64,000 nucleotides of DNA from Metabacillus idriensis. Lineage in GTDB: Bacteria > Bacillota > Bacilli > Bacillales > Bacillaceae. The notes below the pieces were generated by a model. The model saw nothing but the letters and a program-made list of their open reading frames with translations, searched no databases and was not told the origin of the DNA. Both the position numbers and the translations under genes were made by a program. How positions within the stretch are numbered: the first letter of the stretch is position 1; each line of letters opens with the position of its first letter. The stretch is from assembly GCF_009674765.1 (NCBI RefSeq), contig NZ_WKKF01000007.1, positions 1 to 64,000 on the forward strand, in the 5' to 3' direction. Shown in pieces: positions 21,573 through 31,289 of this stretch.

Positions 21573-23321
21573 TTATTTAAAATACTGCGCCAGTCCGTAA
21601 TAAATCCCTTGTGCCACTCTTTCCTGATAGGCATTTGAGCGTACAGTCAGCTCCTCTGTATTGTTGCTGACATAACCAAGCTCGAGGAGAACAGAGGGCT
21701 GGTTATTTTCACGGATTACATGATAATCCCCAAATTTTGTTCCGCGGTCTTTTAACTTCGTTTGTTTCATTAATTCTGAATGAACAGGTGAAGCCAGGGG
21801 CTTATCTTTAGACTCACTGTAGTAATAAGACGTCATTCCATTAACGCTTCTATTATTGATGCTGTCAAAATGGAGACTTATAAAAGCGTCCGCATTTCTG
21901 TAATGAGCCGTGCTGACACGTGAGCTTAAACTAATGTAGCTGTCACTGCTGCGCGTTAAGTGCACGTCCGCTCCTGAAGCTTTCAGCTTATCGTACACGA
22001 GCTTGGCGGTGGACATCGTGAGATTCTTCTCAAGTGTGCCTCTAGTGCCGATTGCTCCTCCGTCACGTCCGCCATGTCCCGGATCAAGAACAATGGTTTT
22101 ATTTTTCAAGTAAGAGGTAACATCGCCGCCAGGTCTTGAGACAGAATTGCCTTCCCCTGATTGTGATACTACCCATCCTGCTACATAACCTGCAGTATTG
22201 CCTGAGAGCTGGATCTTAAACCAATCGCCTTCTTTGCTGATAACAGAAAATTGTTCTCCTGCATTAGCGCGTCTCAGAATGCTTTGATTTGTAGATGGGC
22301 CTTTTCGAATATTTGTCCCATCCTGCAAAATGCTGACTTTAGATTGGCTTGTTGTGTTTCCTTTACCTGTATTTCCCTGTCCGCTTGCAATCGAAATATA
22401 GGAACTGGAAACCCAGCCTTTTTTATTTCCTGAGTATTTAATATGATGCCAGCTGTTCTTTGTTTCAAGAATGGTGACCTCTGCATCTTTTGAAATGGAA
22501 CCAACTACAGAGCCATTTAAGCTGCCGCTGCTTCGTACATTCAGGGAGCTTGCTGTTACTTTTCCTTTTTTGCCGCCGCTTACAGGCGCCTGCACGGAAT
22601 TTGCAGAAATGAAATCACTATGTACCCAGCCTTTTTGACCATTAAATTGAATTTCGTGCCATTTATCCTGTGTCTTAGTAATCGAAACAGAAGCATTTTT
22701 TTTCAAGCTGCCGATAGTGGCGGCTGATGTTGAAGGCTTGTTGCGCACGTTCAGTGAAGTCGCAATGACTTTTCCGCTCCTAGACCCTGATGAAGCAGGA
22801 GCTTTAGCTTGTTCCTTTTTTTGTAAGGAAACAAACTGACTGGAAACCCAGCCTCTTTTCCCGTTATAAGAGATTTCGACCCAATTTGAATTTTGCTGAA
22901 CAAATGCTGCCGTTTGTCCCTTGTCAAATGTGCCTGTTACCTGAAAGCTTGTGCCGGGGCCGCTGCGTATTCTCAAGTCTTCGGCATTTGATTTGACAGT
23001 ATCAGAAGAACTGCCTGAGCTTGTTTTTGGTGCTTGGGCGGATTGCTGTAGAGTTACCAGCCATGAGGCTACCCAGCCCTTGTTATTGCCTGATAATTGG
23101 ATTTGGTACCAATCTTTTTTCTGGTCTGTGATGGAGTACACAGCCCCTTTTTTTACACTGGCGATGACAGAATAGCTTAGTCCAGGGCCGCTTCTGATGT
23201 TTAATCCATCAACTGCAATGACTGCTTTTTTCGTTTCAGCTGATGCAGACTTGGGCATCATTTGAAGCTGACACATGATAAGCAGGGTGCAAATAATGGA
23301 AATGAGTAGTTTTCGAAACAA
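21573..23321 (-). CDS. N-acetylmuramoyl-L-alanine amidase with five SH3b domains (YrvJ-like)
   Basis: The 582-residue secreted enzyme starts at TTG 23321, seven bases after AAAGGAGGA. An ATG at 23342 would put the SD inside the gene. A signal peptide ends at SASA. Five SH3b repeats follow (each with an (L/I)(N/R)(V/I)R.GP-type motif), then an Amidase_3 domain: VLDPGHGGRDGGAIG (zinc His), DAFISLHFDS (zinc His) and LLELGYVSN (catalytic Glu). It cleaves the amide between MurNAc and the stem peptide, and the SH3b repeats anchor it to the wall. Position next to dtd matches yrvJ. Confidence 0.92.
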   Translation of the reverse strand: MFRKLLISIICTLLIMCQLQMMPKSASAETKKAVIAVDGLNIRSGPGLSYSVIASVKKGAVYSITDQKKDWYQIQLSGNNKGWVASWLVTLQQSAQAPKTSSGSSSDTVKSNAEDLRIRSGPGTSFQVTGTFDKGQTAAFVQQNSNWVEISYNGKRGWVSSQFVSLQKKEQAKAPASSGSRSGKVIATSLNVRNKPSTSAATIGSLKKNASVSITKTQDKWHEIQFNGQKGWVHSDFISANSVQAPVSGGKKGKVTASSLNVRSSGSLNGSVVGSISKDAEVTILETKNSWHHIKYSGNKKGWVSSSYISIASGQGNTGKGNTTSQSKVSILQDGTNIRKGPSTNQSILRRANAGEQFSVISKEGDWFKIQLSGNTAGYVAGWVVSQSGEGNSVSRPGGDVTSYLKNKTIVLDPGHGGRDGGAIGTRGTLEKNLTMSTAKLVYDKLKASGADVHLTRSSDSYISLSSRVSTAHYRNADAFISLHFDSINNRSVNGMTSYYYSESKDKPLASPVHSELMKQTKLKDRGTKFGDYHVIRENNQPSVLLELGYVSNNTEELTVRSNAYQERVAQGIYYGLAQYFK

Positions 23322-23456
23322 TGACCGATCCTCCTTTTTCATAGATAACTTATAGTACATTCGCTTTTTATATCGGCTATCCCTTGTGACATTTGATATA
23401 TTTTTTCGGGAAAAAGGCAATGCTATGGGATAGACAGTTAAAAAGGAGCAATGATC

Positions 23457-23633
23457 ATGAGGCACAGTGATAAAGGCGAGACAACTCATTATAACAATAA
23501 TGATGTATTTGGAGTTAATTTTCATGAATTTGCTGAAAAAGAACAGAATTCTAATTTGTATGAGCTTGCAAGCGAATATGGTTTAAGTTTGAGAGAAGTG
23601 AAGAAATTAAAAAAACAATTAAATCGCTCTTGA
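23457..23633 (+). CDS. Small conserved hypothetical protein upstream of hisS
   Basis: This 58-residue protein is acidic at the N-terminus and ends in a helix-turn-helix-like segment (LYELASEYGLSLREVKKLKKQL). ATG 23457 lies eight bases after AAGGAG. An ATG two codons earlier is too close. A small gene of this kind (yrzK) occupies the same place in B. subtilis. I cannot assign a function. The C-terminal helix pair could bind nucleic acid, but that is inference. Confidence 0.7.
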   Translation: MRHSDKGETTHYNNNDVFGVNFHEFAEKEQNSNLYELASEYGLSLREVKKLKKQLNRS

Positions 23634-23659
23634 CACATAGCCTGAAACATTCGTATGAT
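23630..23659 (+). promoter_or_regulatory. Sigma-A promoter of the hisS-aspS T-box transcript
   Basis: TTGACA at 23630-23635 and TATGAT at 23654-23659 are separated by 18 bp. The -35 box contains the TGA stop of the preceding small gene. Confidence 0.75.
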
Positions 23660-23696
23660 AGTATATAAATCTTAGCAAGAACTACATAATTTTGAA

Positions 23697-23953
23697 CCAT
23701 TGATGGAGAAGAGTAGTCAAGATGACACATGATAAGAGAGGAAAAGCCGTGGCTGAAAGCTTTTCGCATGATGACTTGATGAAGAGAACACTCCTTAGGT
23801 TTCCCTCTGAAAGATGCTGCTTGCATTTAATAGGAGGTGGACGTGACAGGCGTTAACTGTCTTGAGTGGGAGCATTTAATGCTTCAACTAGGGTGGCACC
23901 ACGGGATCTAACTCTCGTCCCTACATTTTTATGTAGGGGCGGGAGTTTTTTGT
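23697..23953 (+). promoter_or_regulatory. T-box leader of hisS-aspS
   Basis: The leader has Stem I (GATGGAG...AGAGTAG on the 5' side, CTTGATGAAGAGAACACTCC on the 3' side), the T-box AGGGTGGCACCACGG at 23890-23904, and a terminator (ctctcgtccctacat / atgtaggggcgggag plus six Ts) at 23912-23953. Uncharged tRNA stabilises the antiterminator and allows transcription. CAC (His) at 23789-23791 is the likely specifier, overlapped by AAC. Confidence 0.93.
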
Positions 23954-23996
23954 TTTCAAAATTTTTGAAGGTTTATGAAAATTGGAGGAGTAAAAC

Positions 23997-25259
23997 ATGT
24001 CATTTCAAATTCCGAGAGGCACTCAGGATATCCTTCCTGGAGATGTTGAACGCTGGCAATATATCGAAAACACAGCGCGTGAAATTTGCAGATACTATCA
24101 ATATAAAGAAATCCGGACGCCAATCTTTGAACACACTGAGATTTTTCAAAGAGGAGTAGGTGAATCAACGGATATTGTCCAAAAGGAAATGTATACATTC
24201 CAGGACCGAAAAGGAAGAAGCATGACCCTCCGACCGGAAGGAACGGCTTCAACTGTCCGTGCATTTGTTGAAAAGAAATTATACGCACAGCCGTCTCAGC
24301 CGACAAAACTTTACTATATTGGACCAATGTTCCGCTATGAACGCCCGCAGACAGGACGTTTCCGTCAATTCGTTCAGTTTGGGGTTGAGGCGCTTGGAAG
24401 CAACAGCCCTGCAATGGATGCAGAAGTCATTTCTCTTGCAATGGAGCTTTACCGTACTGTTGGATTAAAAAAGCTGAAGCTGATTATCAACAGTCTTGGA
24501 GATGCGGACAGCAGAAAAGCTCACCGGGAAGCTTTAATTGCTCATTTTGAACCAAGAATTGGTGAGTTTTGCTCGGATTGCCAGAAACGATTGCAGCAAA
24601 ACCCGCTTCGGATTCTTGATTGCAAAGTAGACCGGAATCATGAGCTTATGGCTACGGCCCCTTCAATTATGGATTACTTAAATGAAGAATCAAGAGCTTA
24701 TTTCAATAAAGTCCAGCAATATTTAACGGATTTAAATATTGAGTTTACAGTTGACCCTAATTTGGTGCGCGGACTGGATTACTACAACCACACGGCATTT
24801 GAGATCATGAGCGACGCAGAAGGATTCGGTGCGATCACAACTCTTTGCGGAGGCGGCAGATATAACGGCCTTGTGAAAGATTTTGGAGGCCCTGAAACAC
24901 CAGGAATCGGATTTGCACTCAGTATTGAAAGGTTTCTTGCTGCTCTTGATGCAGAAAACGTTGAGCTTCCAATCGAACAGTCGATTGATTGCTTCGTTGT
25001 AGCTCTTGGCGAGAAAGCGAAAGACCGTTCTGTATCTCTCGTATATGAACTCAGAAAAGCAGGATTAACTGCAGAAAAAGATTACGAGGATAAAAAAATG
25101 AAAGCTCAATTTAAAGCAGCTGATCGCTATAAAGCTAAATTTGTTGCTGTATTAGGCGAAGATGAGCTTGAACGGAACATCATTTCCGTGAAAAACATGG
25201 AAACAGGCACACAAGTAGAAGTATCAATAGATGAGCTTACAGCCTATATAAAAGCATAG
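23997..25259 (+). CDS. hisS: Histidyl-tRNA synthetase
   Basis: This 420-residue class II synthetase opens with [14 protein letters not shown]. Motif 2 is [20 protein letters not shown] near 105-125. The HisA motif [14 protein letters not shown] lies near 255-270, and motif 3 is [12 protein letters not shown]. It charges tRNA(His). The SD is TTGGAGGAGT. Transcription is controlled by the preceding T-box, and aspS follows after 20 bp in the same operon. Confidence 0.98.
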   Translation: MSFQIPRGTQDILPGDVERWQYIENTAREICRYYQYKEIRTPIFEHTEIFQRGVGESTDIVQKEMYTFQDRKGRSMTLRPEGTASTVRAFVEKKLYAQPSQPTKLYYIGPMFRYERPQTGRFRQFVQFGVEALGSNSPAMDAEVISLAMELYRTVGLKKLKLIINSLGDADSRKAHREALIAHFEPRIGEFCSDCQKRLQQNPLRILDCKVDRNHELMATAPSIMDYLNEESRAYFNKVQQYLTDLNIEFTVDPNLVRGLDYYNHTAFEIMSDAEGFGAITTLCGGGRYNGLVKDFGGPETPGIGFALSIERFLAALDAENVELPIEQSIDCFVVALGEKAKDRSVSLVYELRKAGLTAEKDYEDKKMKAQFKAADRYKAKFVAVLGEDELERNIISVKNMETGTQVEVSIDELTAYIKA

Positions 25260-25279
25260 CCAAAAGGAGAGAGACAAAC

Positions 25280-27058
25280 ATGTTTGGACGAACATATTAT
25301 TGCGGTGAAGTAACAGAAGCAGCAATCGGGGAAAAAGTAGTATTAAAAGGATGGGTGCAAAAACGCCGCGACCTTGGCGGGCTCATTTTCATTGATTTAA
25401 GAGACAGAACTGGAATTGTTCAAATCGTGATCAATCCTGAAGTTTCTGAAGATGCCCTGAAAATCGCAGAAAAAATCCGCAGTGAATATGTATTGGATAT
25501 TGAAGGCACAGTAGTCGGACGTACAGAGGGAACAGTAAACCCTAATCTTACGACTGGGAAAATTGAAGTGAAGGTTGAACATGTCACAATCATCAATGCT
25601 GCAAAAAATCCGCCTTTCCTGATTGAAGATAAATCTGAAGAAGTATCAGAAGATGTCCGCTTAAAGTACCGTTACCTGGACTTAAGAAGACCAGCTTTGC
25701 TTGATACATTCAAAATGCGCCACAACGTTTCAAAATCCATCCGGAATTTCTTGGATGAAAAAGGATTTTTAGATGTAGAAACGCCGATTTTAACGAAAAG
25801 CACTCCAGAGGGAGCACGTGATTATTTAGTGCCGAGCCGTGTGCATGAAGGCGAATTCTATGCTCTTCCTCAATCACCGCAAATTTTCAAACAGCTGCTG
25901 ATGGTTTCTGGATTTGACCGTTACTACCAAATTGCACGCTGCTTTAGAGATGAAGATCTCCGTGCTGACCGTCAGCCTGAGTTTACACAAGTGGATATTG
26001 AAATGTCATTTATGAGCCAGGATGAAATCATGACCTTGATGGAAGAGATGATGACGCGCATCATGAAAGAAACAAAAGGCGTAGATTTAACCCTTCCTCT
26101 TCCACGCATGACGTTTGACGAAGCAATGGGCCGTTATGGATCTGATAAGCCTGATACACGATTCGGACTAGAACTCGTCAATGTTTCTGAACTTGTGAAA
26201 GACAGCGGCTTTAAAGTGTTCAGCGGTGCCGTGCAAAACGGCGGAGAAGTAAAAGTGATTAACGTTAAAGGAGCAGCTGCTTCTTATTCAAGAAAAGATA
26301 TTGATGCCTTAACAGAGTTCGTTTCTCAATATGGTGCAAAAGGCCTTGCGTGGCTCAAAGTAGAGGAGCAGGAGCTAAAAGGCCCTATTTCTAAATTTTT
26401 CCCTGCTGAAGAACAGGAAAGCTTGAAAACAGTGACTGAAGCAGAGACGGGAGACTTATTGCTTTTTGTTGCCGACAAAAAGCAAGTCGTTGCAGATGCA
26501 CTTGGTGCTTTGCGTCTAAAGCTGGGAAAAGAGCTGGGATTAATCGACGAAAGCAAATACAATTTCCTTTGGGTAGTTGACTGGCCTCTAGTTGAATATG
26601 ACGAAGAAGCGGGACGCTACTTTGCTGCGCATCATCCATTTACAATGCCGGCACGCGAAGATCTTGAGCTGTTTGAGACGAATCCGGCAGGCATGAAAGC
26701 TCAGGCTTATGACCTTGTTTTAAATGGATACGAGCTTGGCGGGGGATCAATCCGTATTTTCGAAAAAGACATTCAGCAAAAAATGTTTAAACTGCTTGGT
26801 TTCTCTGAAGAAGAAGCAGTTGAACAATTTGGCTTCCTTTTAGAAGCGTTCGAATATGGCACCCCTCCTCATGGCGGAATTGCCCTTGGACTTGACCGTT
26901 TGGTTATGCTTTTAGCTGGCAGAACGAACTTGCGCGATACCATTGCGTTCCCTAAAACGGCAAGTGCAAGCGACCTTCTGACACATGCTCCAAGTGAAGT
27001 AAGCACAGAGCAATTAACAGATCTTAACCTTGCATTAAAACTGAAAAAGAGTGAATAA
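25280..27058 (+). CDS. aspS: Aspartyl-tRNA synthetase
   Basis: The 592-residue class IIb synthetase has an N-terminal OB-fold anticodon domain (about 1-105), a catalytic core with motif 2 [20 protein letters not shown] near 215, a bacterial insertion (GAD) domain about 300-410, and motif 3 [13 protein letters not shown] near 535. It charges tRNA(Asp) and is co-transcribed with hisS. Confidence 0.98.
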   Translation: MFGRTYYCGEVTEAAIGEKVVLKGWVQKRRDLGGLIFIDLRDRTGIVQIVINPEVSEDALKIAEKIRSEYVLDIEGTVVGRTEGTVNPNLTTGKIEVKVEHVTIINAAKNPPFLIEDKSEEVSEDVRLKYRYLDLRRPALLDTFKMRHNVSKSIRNFLDEKGFLDVETPILTKSTPEGARDYLVPSRVHEGEFYALPQSPQIFKQLLMVSGFDRYYQIARCFRDEDLRADRQPEFTQVDIEMSFMSQDEIMTLMEEMMTRIMKETKGVDLTLPLPRMTFDEAMGRYGSDKPDTRFGLELVNVSELVKDSGFKVFSGAVQNGGEVKVINVKGAAASYSRKDIDALTEFVSQYGAKGLAWLKVEEQELKGPISKFFPAEEQESLKTVTEAETGDLLLFVADKKQVVADALGALRLKLGKELGLIDESKYNFLWVVDWPLVEYDEEAGRYFAAHHPFTMPAREDLELFETNPAGMKAQAYDLVLNGYELGGGSIRIFEKDIQQKMFKLLGFSEEEAVEQFGFLLEAFEYGTPPHGGIALGLDRLVMLLAGRTNLRDTIAFPKTASASDLLTHAPSEVSTEQLTDLNLALKLKKSE

Positions 27059-27075
27059 TGCCCAGAATGATTTAC

Positions 27076-27104
27076 TTGAAAACCGCACCTTGTTGTGGTA
27101 ATCT
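27076..27104 (+). promoter_or_regulatory. Sigma-A promoter of 6S RNA
   Basis: TTGAAA at 27076-27081 and TAATCT at 27099-27104 are separated by exactly 17 bp. Transcription would start near 27111. Confidence 0.75.
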
Positions 27105-27110
27105 TTTTAC

Positions 27111-27312
27111 AAGATAAAAAGAAGTCCTGATGTGTACGTCGTACACTTAGTTTTGATCCAACATTACTTGATCCGGGAGTTCACGTTTTCAGCGTTATGT
27201 AAATGCCTCATCATTCGATCAGAGGACTTATCATACATGAAACAGGACACCCACCTGCTGTGAGCGGGTTCAAAACCAAGATAGCAGCGACGGCACAATT
27301 GGGACTTCTTAA
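27111..27312 (+). ncRNA. bsrA: 6S RNA (6S-1/BsrA type)
   Basis: This is an about 190-200-nt RNA between aspS and tcdA, exactly where B. subtilis encodes 6S-1. The closing stem pairs aagaagtcc (27119-27127) with gggacttctt (27301-27310). Typical 6S segments include GTCCTGATGTGTACG, TTACTTGATCCGGGAGTTCACG and the descending strand GAGCGGGTTC. The central bulge mimics an open promoter and binds sigma-A RNA polymerase. The exact ends are estimates. Confidence 0.9.
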
Positions 27313-27326
27313 CGAACGAGAATTCA

Positions 27327-27365
27327 GCCTGCATAAGCTTTCTGCTTATGCAGGTTTTTATTTTG
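27327..27365 (+). terminator. Terminator downstream of 6S RNA
   Basis: The stem cctgcataagc / gcttatgcagg is followed by TTTTTATTTTG. Between 27366 and 27660 I see no convincing gene. Short frames on both strands there lack ribosome-binding sites. Confidence 0.85.
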
Positions 27366-27675
27366 TTTAAAAATAAATTTTGATTTACTGTGTACTATTT
27401 TGTCTGACTGGCTACCTAAAAAAACGAAAAGCGAGAATATAGGAACAATCCTGTCCCAACGGCAGCTGAAATGCTTCAAAACAATTTCTTCGCTTTCGTC
27501 AATCATTAACGGCATACTCCTCGTTATAAATATTGTTTTGCAGAGAGGGACTGCCTTAAACAGAGAAACCAATGAAGTAAATGTTTAGAATTAGCTCTTG
27601 TTTTTCACAGAAAGTATGATATATTCATTTTCAGGAAAAATACAGTCATGGATTAAATAAATGGAGTTGAGAGTT

Positions 27676-28437
27676 TTGCTGAATCAATTTTCCCGCAATG
27701 AACTTGCGATAGGCAAAGAAGGCATTGAAATTTTAAAAAACAGCACAGTTGCAGTCCTTGGAATTGGCGGGGTAGGGTCTTTCTCTGCAGAAGCACTTGC
27801 ACGTTCCGGAGTAGGACGAATTTTGCTTGTAGATAAAGATGATGTAGATATTACTAATGTAAACCGCCAAATTCATGCGCTCGTCTCAACTGTCGGTCAG
27901 CCAAAAGCTGATTTAATGAGAGACCGCATTAAAGAAATTAATCCAGAGTGCGATGTCATTGCACTGAAGATGTTTTACACAGAAGAAACATATGAAGAGT
28001 TTTTCAGCTATGGCCTTGATTATGTCATTGATGCTTCTGATACGATTTCATATAAAATTCACTTAATGAAAGAATGTTTAAATAGAGGCATTCCGATTAT
28101 TTCAAGTATGGGCGCGGCAAATAAAACGGATCCGACAAGATTTCAAATTGCCGATATTTCCAAGACCCATACAGATCCAATTGCAAAAGTGGTCAGAACC
28201 CGCCTTCGCAAAGAAGGAATCCGAAAAGGCATTCAGGTTGTTTTCTCTGATGAAAGCCCGATTGTTATTCGCGAAGATGTACGTCTGAAGGTAGGAAATG
28301 CCGCAGCGCCGATCCGCAAAGCGAAAATGCCGCCATCCTCTAATGCGTGGGTTCCGTCTGTAGCAGGTTTGATCATGGGCGGACATGTTATCATGGAGCT
28401 TTTAAAAGATATTAAAATTGCACGTGTAAACGACTAA
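27676..28437 (+). CDS. tcdA: tRNA threonylcarbamoyladenosine dehydratase TcdA
   Basis: The 253-residue E1/ThiF-fold enzyme has the ATP loop VLGIGGVGSFSAEALARSGVG (residues about 27-47, shown in part), VDKDDVDITNVNRQ and the DASDTISYK region. It cyclises t6A37 of ANN-decoding tRNAs to ct6A. I place the start at TTG 27676 (MLNQFSRNELAIG), which fits the family N-terminus and follows GGAGTTGAGA. ATG 27661 is in frame, but its upstream SD is poor. Position after 6S RNA matches B. subtilis yrvM. Confidence 0.93.
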   Translation: MLNQFSRNELAIGKEGIEILKNSTVAVLGIGGVGSFSAEALARSGVGRILLVDKDDVDITNVNRQIHALVSTVGQPKADLMRDRIKEINPECDVIALKMFYTEETYEEFFSYGLDYVIDASDTISYKIHLMKECLNRGIPIISSMGAANKTDPTRFQIADISKTHTDPIAKVVRTRLRKEGIRKGIQVVFSDESPIVIREDVRLKVGNAAAPIRKAKMPPSSNAWVPSVAGLIMGGHVIMELLKDIKIARVND

Positions 28438-28441
28438 ATAA

Positions 28442-28484
28442 TAAAAAAAGCGGCATGATTTGAAATCATGCCGCTTTTTTTATT
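28442..28484 (+). terminator. Terminator after tcdA
   Basis: The perfect stem agcggcatgattt / aaatcatgccgct is followed by seven Ts. Confidence 0.9.
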
Positions 28485-28497
28485 GTCTTCTTTCGCA

Positions 28498-28673
28498 TTC
28501 TTATCTGTCTGCCTGCGCTAACCGGGTGATTCCGCTTTTCGTCTTGTCTAGCTCCACCACCTCCTAGCTCCTCGGCCAGAACGGCTCCGTCTGTAAAGGC
28601 AAAAAGCGCCTTTTCAGCCGGATCCTTATCTGTCTGTCGGAGCTAACCGGGTGATTCCGCTTTTCTTTATTGC
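28498..28673. repeat. Dispersed repeat family B, copy 1, with internal duplication
   Basis: CTTATCTGTCTG..GCTAACCGGGTGATTCCGCTTTTC-type sequence occurs twice (about 28500-28546 and 28626-28671) around a core CTCCTCGGCCAGAA...GGCAAAAAGCGCC...GGATCC. The core is shared with 51765-51892. The right end overlaps the last codons of rarA. The GCTTTT-ending family resembles a repeat common in Bacillaceae intergenic regions. Confidence 0.75.
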
Positions 28674-29932
28674 TGTTTCATCAGCTTTTCATAGATTTGT
28701 GAAAGGGAAAGTTCGAATTTTCCTGTTTGTTTAGGGTCATAATACTTTTTCTTTTTTAGTGAATTCGGCAGATACTGCTGTTTGACCCAGCCATTTTCGA
28801 AGTCATGGGGATATTGATAGTTAATGCCTCTGCCAAGCTTTTCTGCTCCCTTGTAATGTGCATCCTTCAGGTGAGCCGGGATTTCACCGCTTTTCCCGGC
28901 GCGGATATCTGCAATTGCAGCATCCAGTGCAATGTATGCGCTGTTGGATTTTGGGGAGAGACAAAGCTCTATGACTGCATTTGCAAGCGGGATTCGAGCT
29001 TCAGGCAGTCCAAGCCTTTCTGTTGCTTCAATGGCTGCCAATGTCCTGGCACCAGCTTGAGGGCTTGCAAGTCCAACGTCTTCATATGCAATGACCAGCA
29101 GCCTGCGGTTAATGCTGATCAGATCTCCAGCTTCTATCAGTCTGCCGAGATAATGCAGAGCTGCATTTACGTCGGATCCGCGGATCGATTTTTGAAATGC
29201 GGAAAGGACGTCGTAGTGGGCATCTCCATCTTTATCATGGACAAAGCTCTTTTTTTGAAGACACTCTTCTGCTGTTTCAAGTGTTACGTGAATTTCGCCA
29301 TTTTCATCTGGATCTGAAGAGATGACCGCAAGTTCCAGAGCATTAAGAGCAGACCGGACGTCACCTGCACAGCTTGAGGCAAAGTGCATGAGAGCTTCCT
29401 CGGAAATAACGGCACGATAGTTGCCAAGTCCTTTCTTTTCATCCTTTAAAGCCCGTTCAAGTGCTGTTTTTATATCAGCAGCTTCTAAAGGCTTTAATTC
29501 GAAAATTTGGCATCTGCTTCTGATGGCAGGATTGATGGCATGATAGGGATTGCTTGTCGTTGCTCCAATTAAAATGATTTTTCCATCCTCTAAATAAGGA
29601 AGGAGAAAATCCTGTTTTGCTTTATCCAGACGATGGACCTCATCAAGAATTAAAATGACCTTTCCGGACATTTTAGCTTCTTCTGCGACGATTTCCATAT
29701 CTTTTTTATTATTCACAACTGCATTCAGCTTACGGAAAGCGGTGTTTGTGCTTCCTGCAATCGCTGTGGCTATGGATGTTTTTCCTATTCCGGGAGGGCC
29801 GTACAAAATCATCGAGCTCAAGTGTTTTGCTTTTACCATCCGCTCAATCATTTTTCCTTTGCCGACTAAATGTTCCTGCCCGATTATTTCATCAATGTTT
29901 TCTGGTCTCATTCGAAATGCCAGAGGTTTCAT
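28667..29932 (-). CDS. rarA: Replication-associated recombination ATPase RarA/MgsA
   Basis: The 421-residue AAA+ ATPase has Walker A LYGPPGIGKTSIA near residue 45, Walker B LILDEVHRLDK near 95, sensor 1 GATTSNPY, arginine finger AIRSRCQIFEL, and C-terminal RarA tetramerisation helices (GLPEARIPLANAVIELCLSPKSN, in part). ATG 29932 follows GGGAGTGATAAC. The frame extends 23 codons further without an SD. It acts on stalled replication forks. Length equals B. subtilis YrvN. Confidence 0.94.
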   Translation of the reverse strand: MKPLAFRMRPENIDEIIGQEHLVGKGKMIERMVKAKHLSSMILYGPPGIGKTSIATAIAGSTNTAFRKLNAVVNNKKDMEIVAEEAKMSGKVILILDEVHRLDKAKQDFLLPYLEDGKIILIGATTSNPYHAINPAIRSRCQIFELKPLEAADIKTALERALKDEKKGLGNYRAVISEEALMHFASSCAGDVRSALNALELAVISSDPDENGEIHVTLETAEECLQKKSFVHDKDGDAHYDVLSAFQKSIRGSDVNAALHYLGRLIEAGDLISINRRLLVIAYEDVGLASPQAGARTLAAIEATERLGLPEARIPLANAVIELCLSPKSNSAYIALDAAIADIRAGKSGEIPAHLKDAHYKGAEKLGRGINYQYPHDFENGWVKQQYLPNSLKKKKYYDPKQTGKFELSLSQIYEKLMKQQ

Positions 29933-30068
29933 GTTATCACTCCCAAGACGAAGCACTGATCTTATTTTACTAAGCTTATCATGACTTTTCCTCTTAGTCA
30001 TATGAATTGATTTATATCTTTAATAGGAAACCGGCGAGTTAATTTGAATGCTCTGGTGAAGGATAATA

Positions 30069-30077
30069 TGCTATAAT
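30069..30077 (+). promoter_or_regulatory. Extended -10 element upstream of the yczE-like gene
   Basis: TGCTATAAT is an extended -10 (TGn-TATAAT). No good -35 was found 17 bp upstream, which extended -10 promoters tolerate. Confidence 0.5.
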
Positions 30078-30167
30078 GGCATAGGTTCATTTAAGGAAAA
30101 AACAAATTTTAACAGCGGAAAATAGATTGTTTCAGATTTTTAATGATGAGAGGCGAAGTGAAGAACG

Positions 30168-30839
30168 ATGAATGCTTTGCGCAATAAAAAGAATCAGGAG
30201 CTCAGTATGAGATGGGGCATTTATTTCTTGGGCCTGCTCATCATGTCTTTCGGCATCGTCCTTACGATAAAAGCTGAACTTGGCACATCTCCATGGGATG
30301 TACTTCATATAGGATTATATTACCAGCTTGGTTTAACGATTGGATCTTGGGCAATTATTGTAGGAGGAGCCATTCTTCTATTGTCCTCCATTTTTACAAG
30401 AAAGGTGCCTCAGGCAGGTGCCTTTGTCAATATGCTGACTGTAGGTCTATTTATAGATTTATACTTATCATTGCCGTTTATGCAGACACCGTCAGGATAT
30501 GCCGGGAAAGCACTGATGCTTTTACTTGGTATTATTGTGATGGGGTATGGAATCGGCTTGTATATTTCGGCAGGCTGCGGTGCAGGACCTCGTGATACAT
30601 TAATGCTTGCTTTGGTTGAAAAAACCGGCATAAAGGTATCAAGGATTCGCGGAGGGATTGAAGTCATTGTTCTTTTTTTCGGCTGGATTTTGGGCGGACC
30701 GGTTTTCGTTGGAACAATCGTCTGTACACTGTCTATTGGGTATGTCATCGGATTTACCCTTCCGCAATGCCAGAAAACAACCAATGCCCTGCTGGAAAAG
30801 ACAATAAGAAAAGAAGCGGATGTTCACCAAGTTAGCTAG
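30168..30839 (+). CDS. YczE/YitT-family integral membrane protein
   Basis: The 223-residue protein has five membrane helices and the YczE signatures IKAELGTSPWDVLHIG near 30-45 and GCGAGPRDTLML near 140. ATG 30168 follows GAGGCGAAGTGAAG. It lies 18 bp upstream of cymR and may be co-transcribed. This gene is not between rarA and cymR in B. subtilis. YczE affects surfactin production there, but the function here is unknown. Confidence 0.85.
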   Translation: MNALRNKKNQELSMRWGIYFLGLLIMSFGIVLTIKAELGTSPWDVLHIGLYYQLGLTIGSWAIIVGGAILLLSSIFTRKVPQAGAFVNMLTVGLFIDLYLSLPFMQTPSGYAGKALMLLLGIIVMGYGIGLYISAGCGAGPRDTLMLALVEKTGIKVSRIRGGIEVIVLFFGWILGGPVFVGTIVCTLSIGYVIGFTLPQCQKTTNALLEKTIRKEADVHQVS

Positions 30840-30857
30840 AATTATAGGGGTGTATAT

Positions 30858-31274
30858 ATGAAAATTTCAACTAAAGGCCGCTATGGTCTTACAATTATGA
30901 TAGAGCTTGCAAAGAAACACGGTGAAGGGCCAACCTCATTAAAAAGCATTGCCCAGACGCATGATTTATCTGAACACTATTTAGAGCAATTGATCGCACC
31001 GCTCCGTAATGCCGGTTTAGTCAAAAGCATCCGCGGAGCATACGGAGGATACGTTCTTGGAAATGAACCTGATGCCATTACTGCAGGGGATATTATCAGA
31101 GTTCTTGAAGGGCCGATCAGCCCTGTAGAAGTGCTTGAAGATGAAGAGCCTGCAAAGCGTCACTTATGGATTCGCATACGCGATGCAGTAAAAGATGTGC
31201 TTGATAATACAACTCTTGAAGATTTAGCAAACTACTCAGATGGCGAGCAGGAATCTTATATGTTTTATATTTAA
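30858..31274 (+). CDS. cymR: Rrf2-family cysteine metabolism repressor CymR
   Basis: The 138-residue protein has an N-terminal winged helix (MKISTKGRYGLTIMIELA, LKSIAQTHDLSEHYLEQLI) and the IRGAYGGYVLG wing. It contains no cysteine, so it is the non-Fe-S CymR rather than IscR/NsrR. It forms a complex with CysK and represses sulfur genes. The gene precedes iscS and mnmA, as in B. subtilis. A likely target site lies at 52210-52236. Confidence 0.94.
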   Translation: MKISTKGRYGLTIMIELAKKHGEGPTSLKSIAQTHDLSEHYLEQLIAPLRNAGLVKSIRGAYGGYVLGNEPDAITAGDIIRVLEGPISPVEVLEDEEPAKRHLWIRIRDAVKDVLDNTTLEDLANYSDGEQESYMFYI

Positions 31275-31289
31275 AAAGGAGGGAGTAAA

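Noticed and set aside
23866-24159. 97-codon frame spanning the T-box terminator and hisS start
   Set aside because: It runs through the T-box and the hisS coding region in another frame.
27324-27588. Short frames on both strands between 6S RNA and tcdA
   Set aside because: Both lack SD sites, overlap the terminator or each other, and match no family I know.
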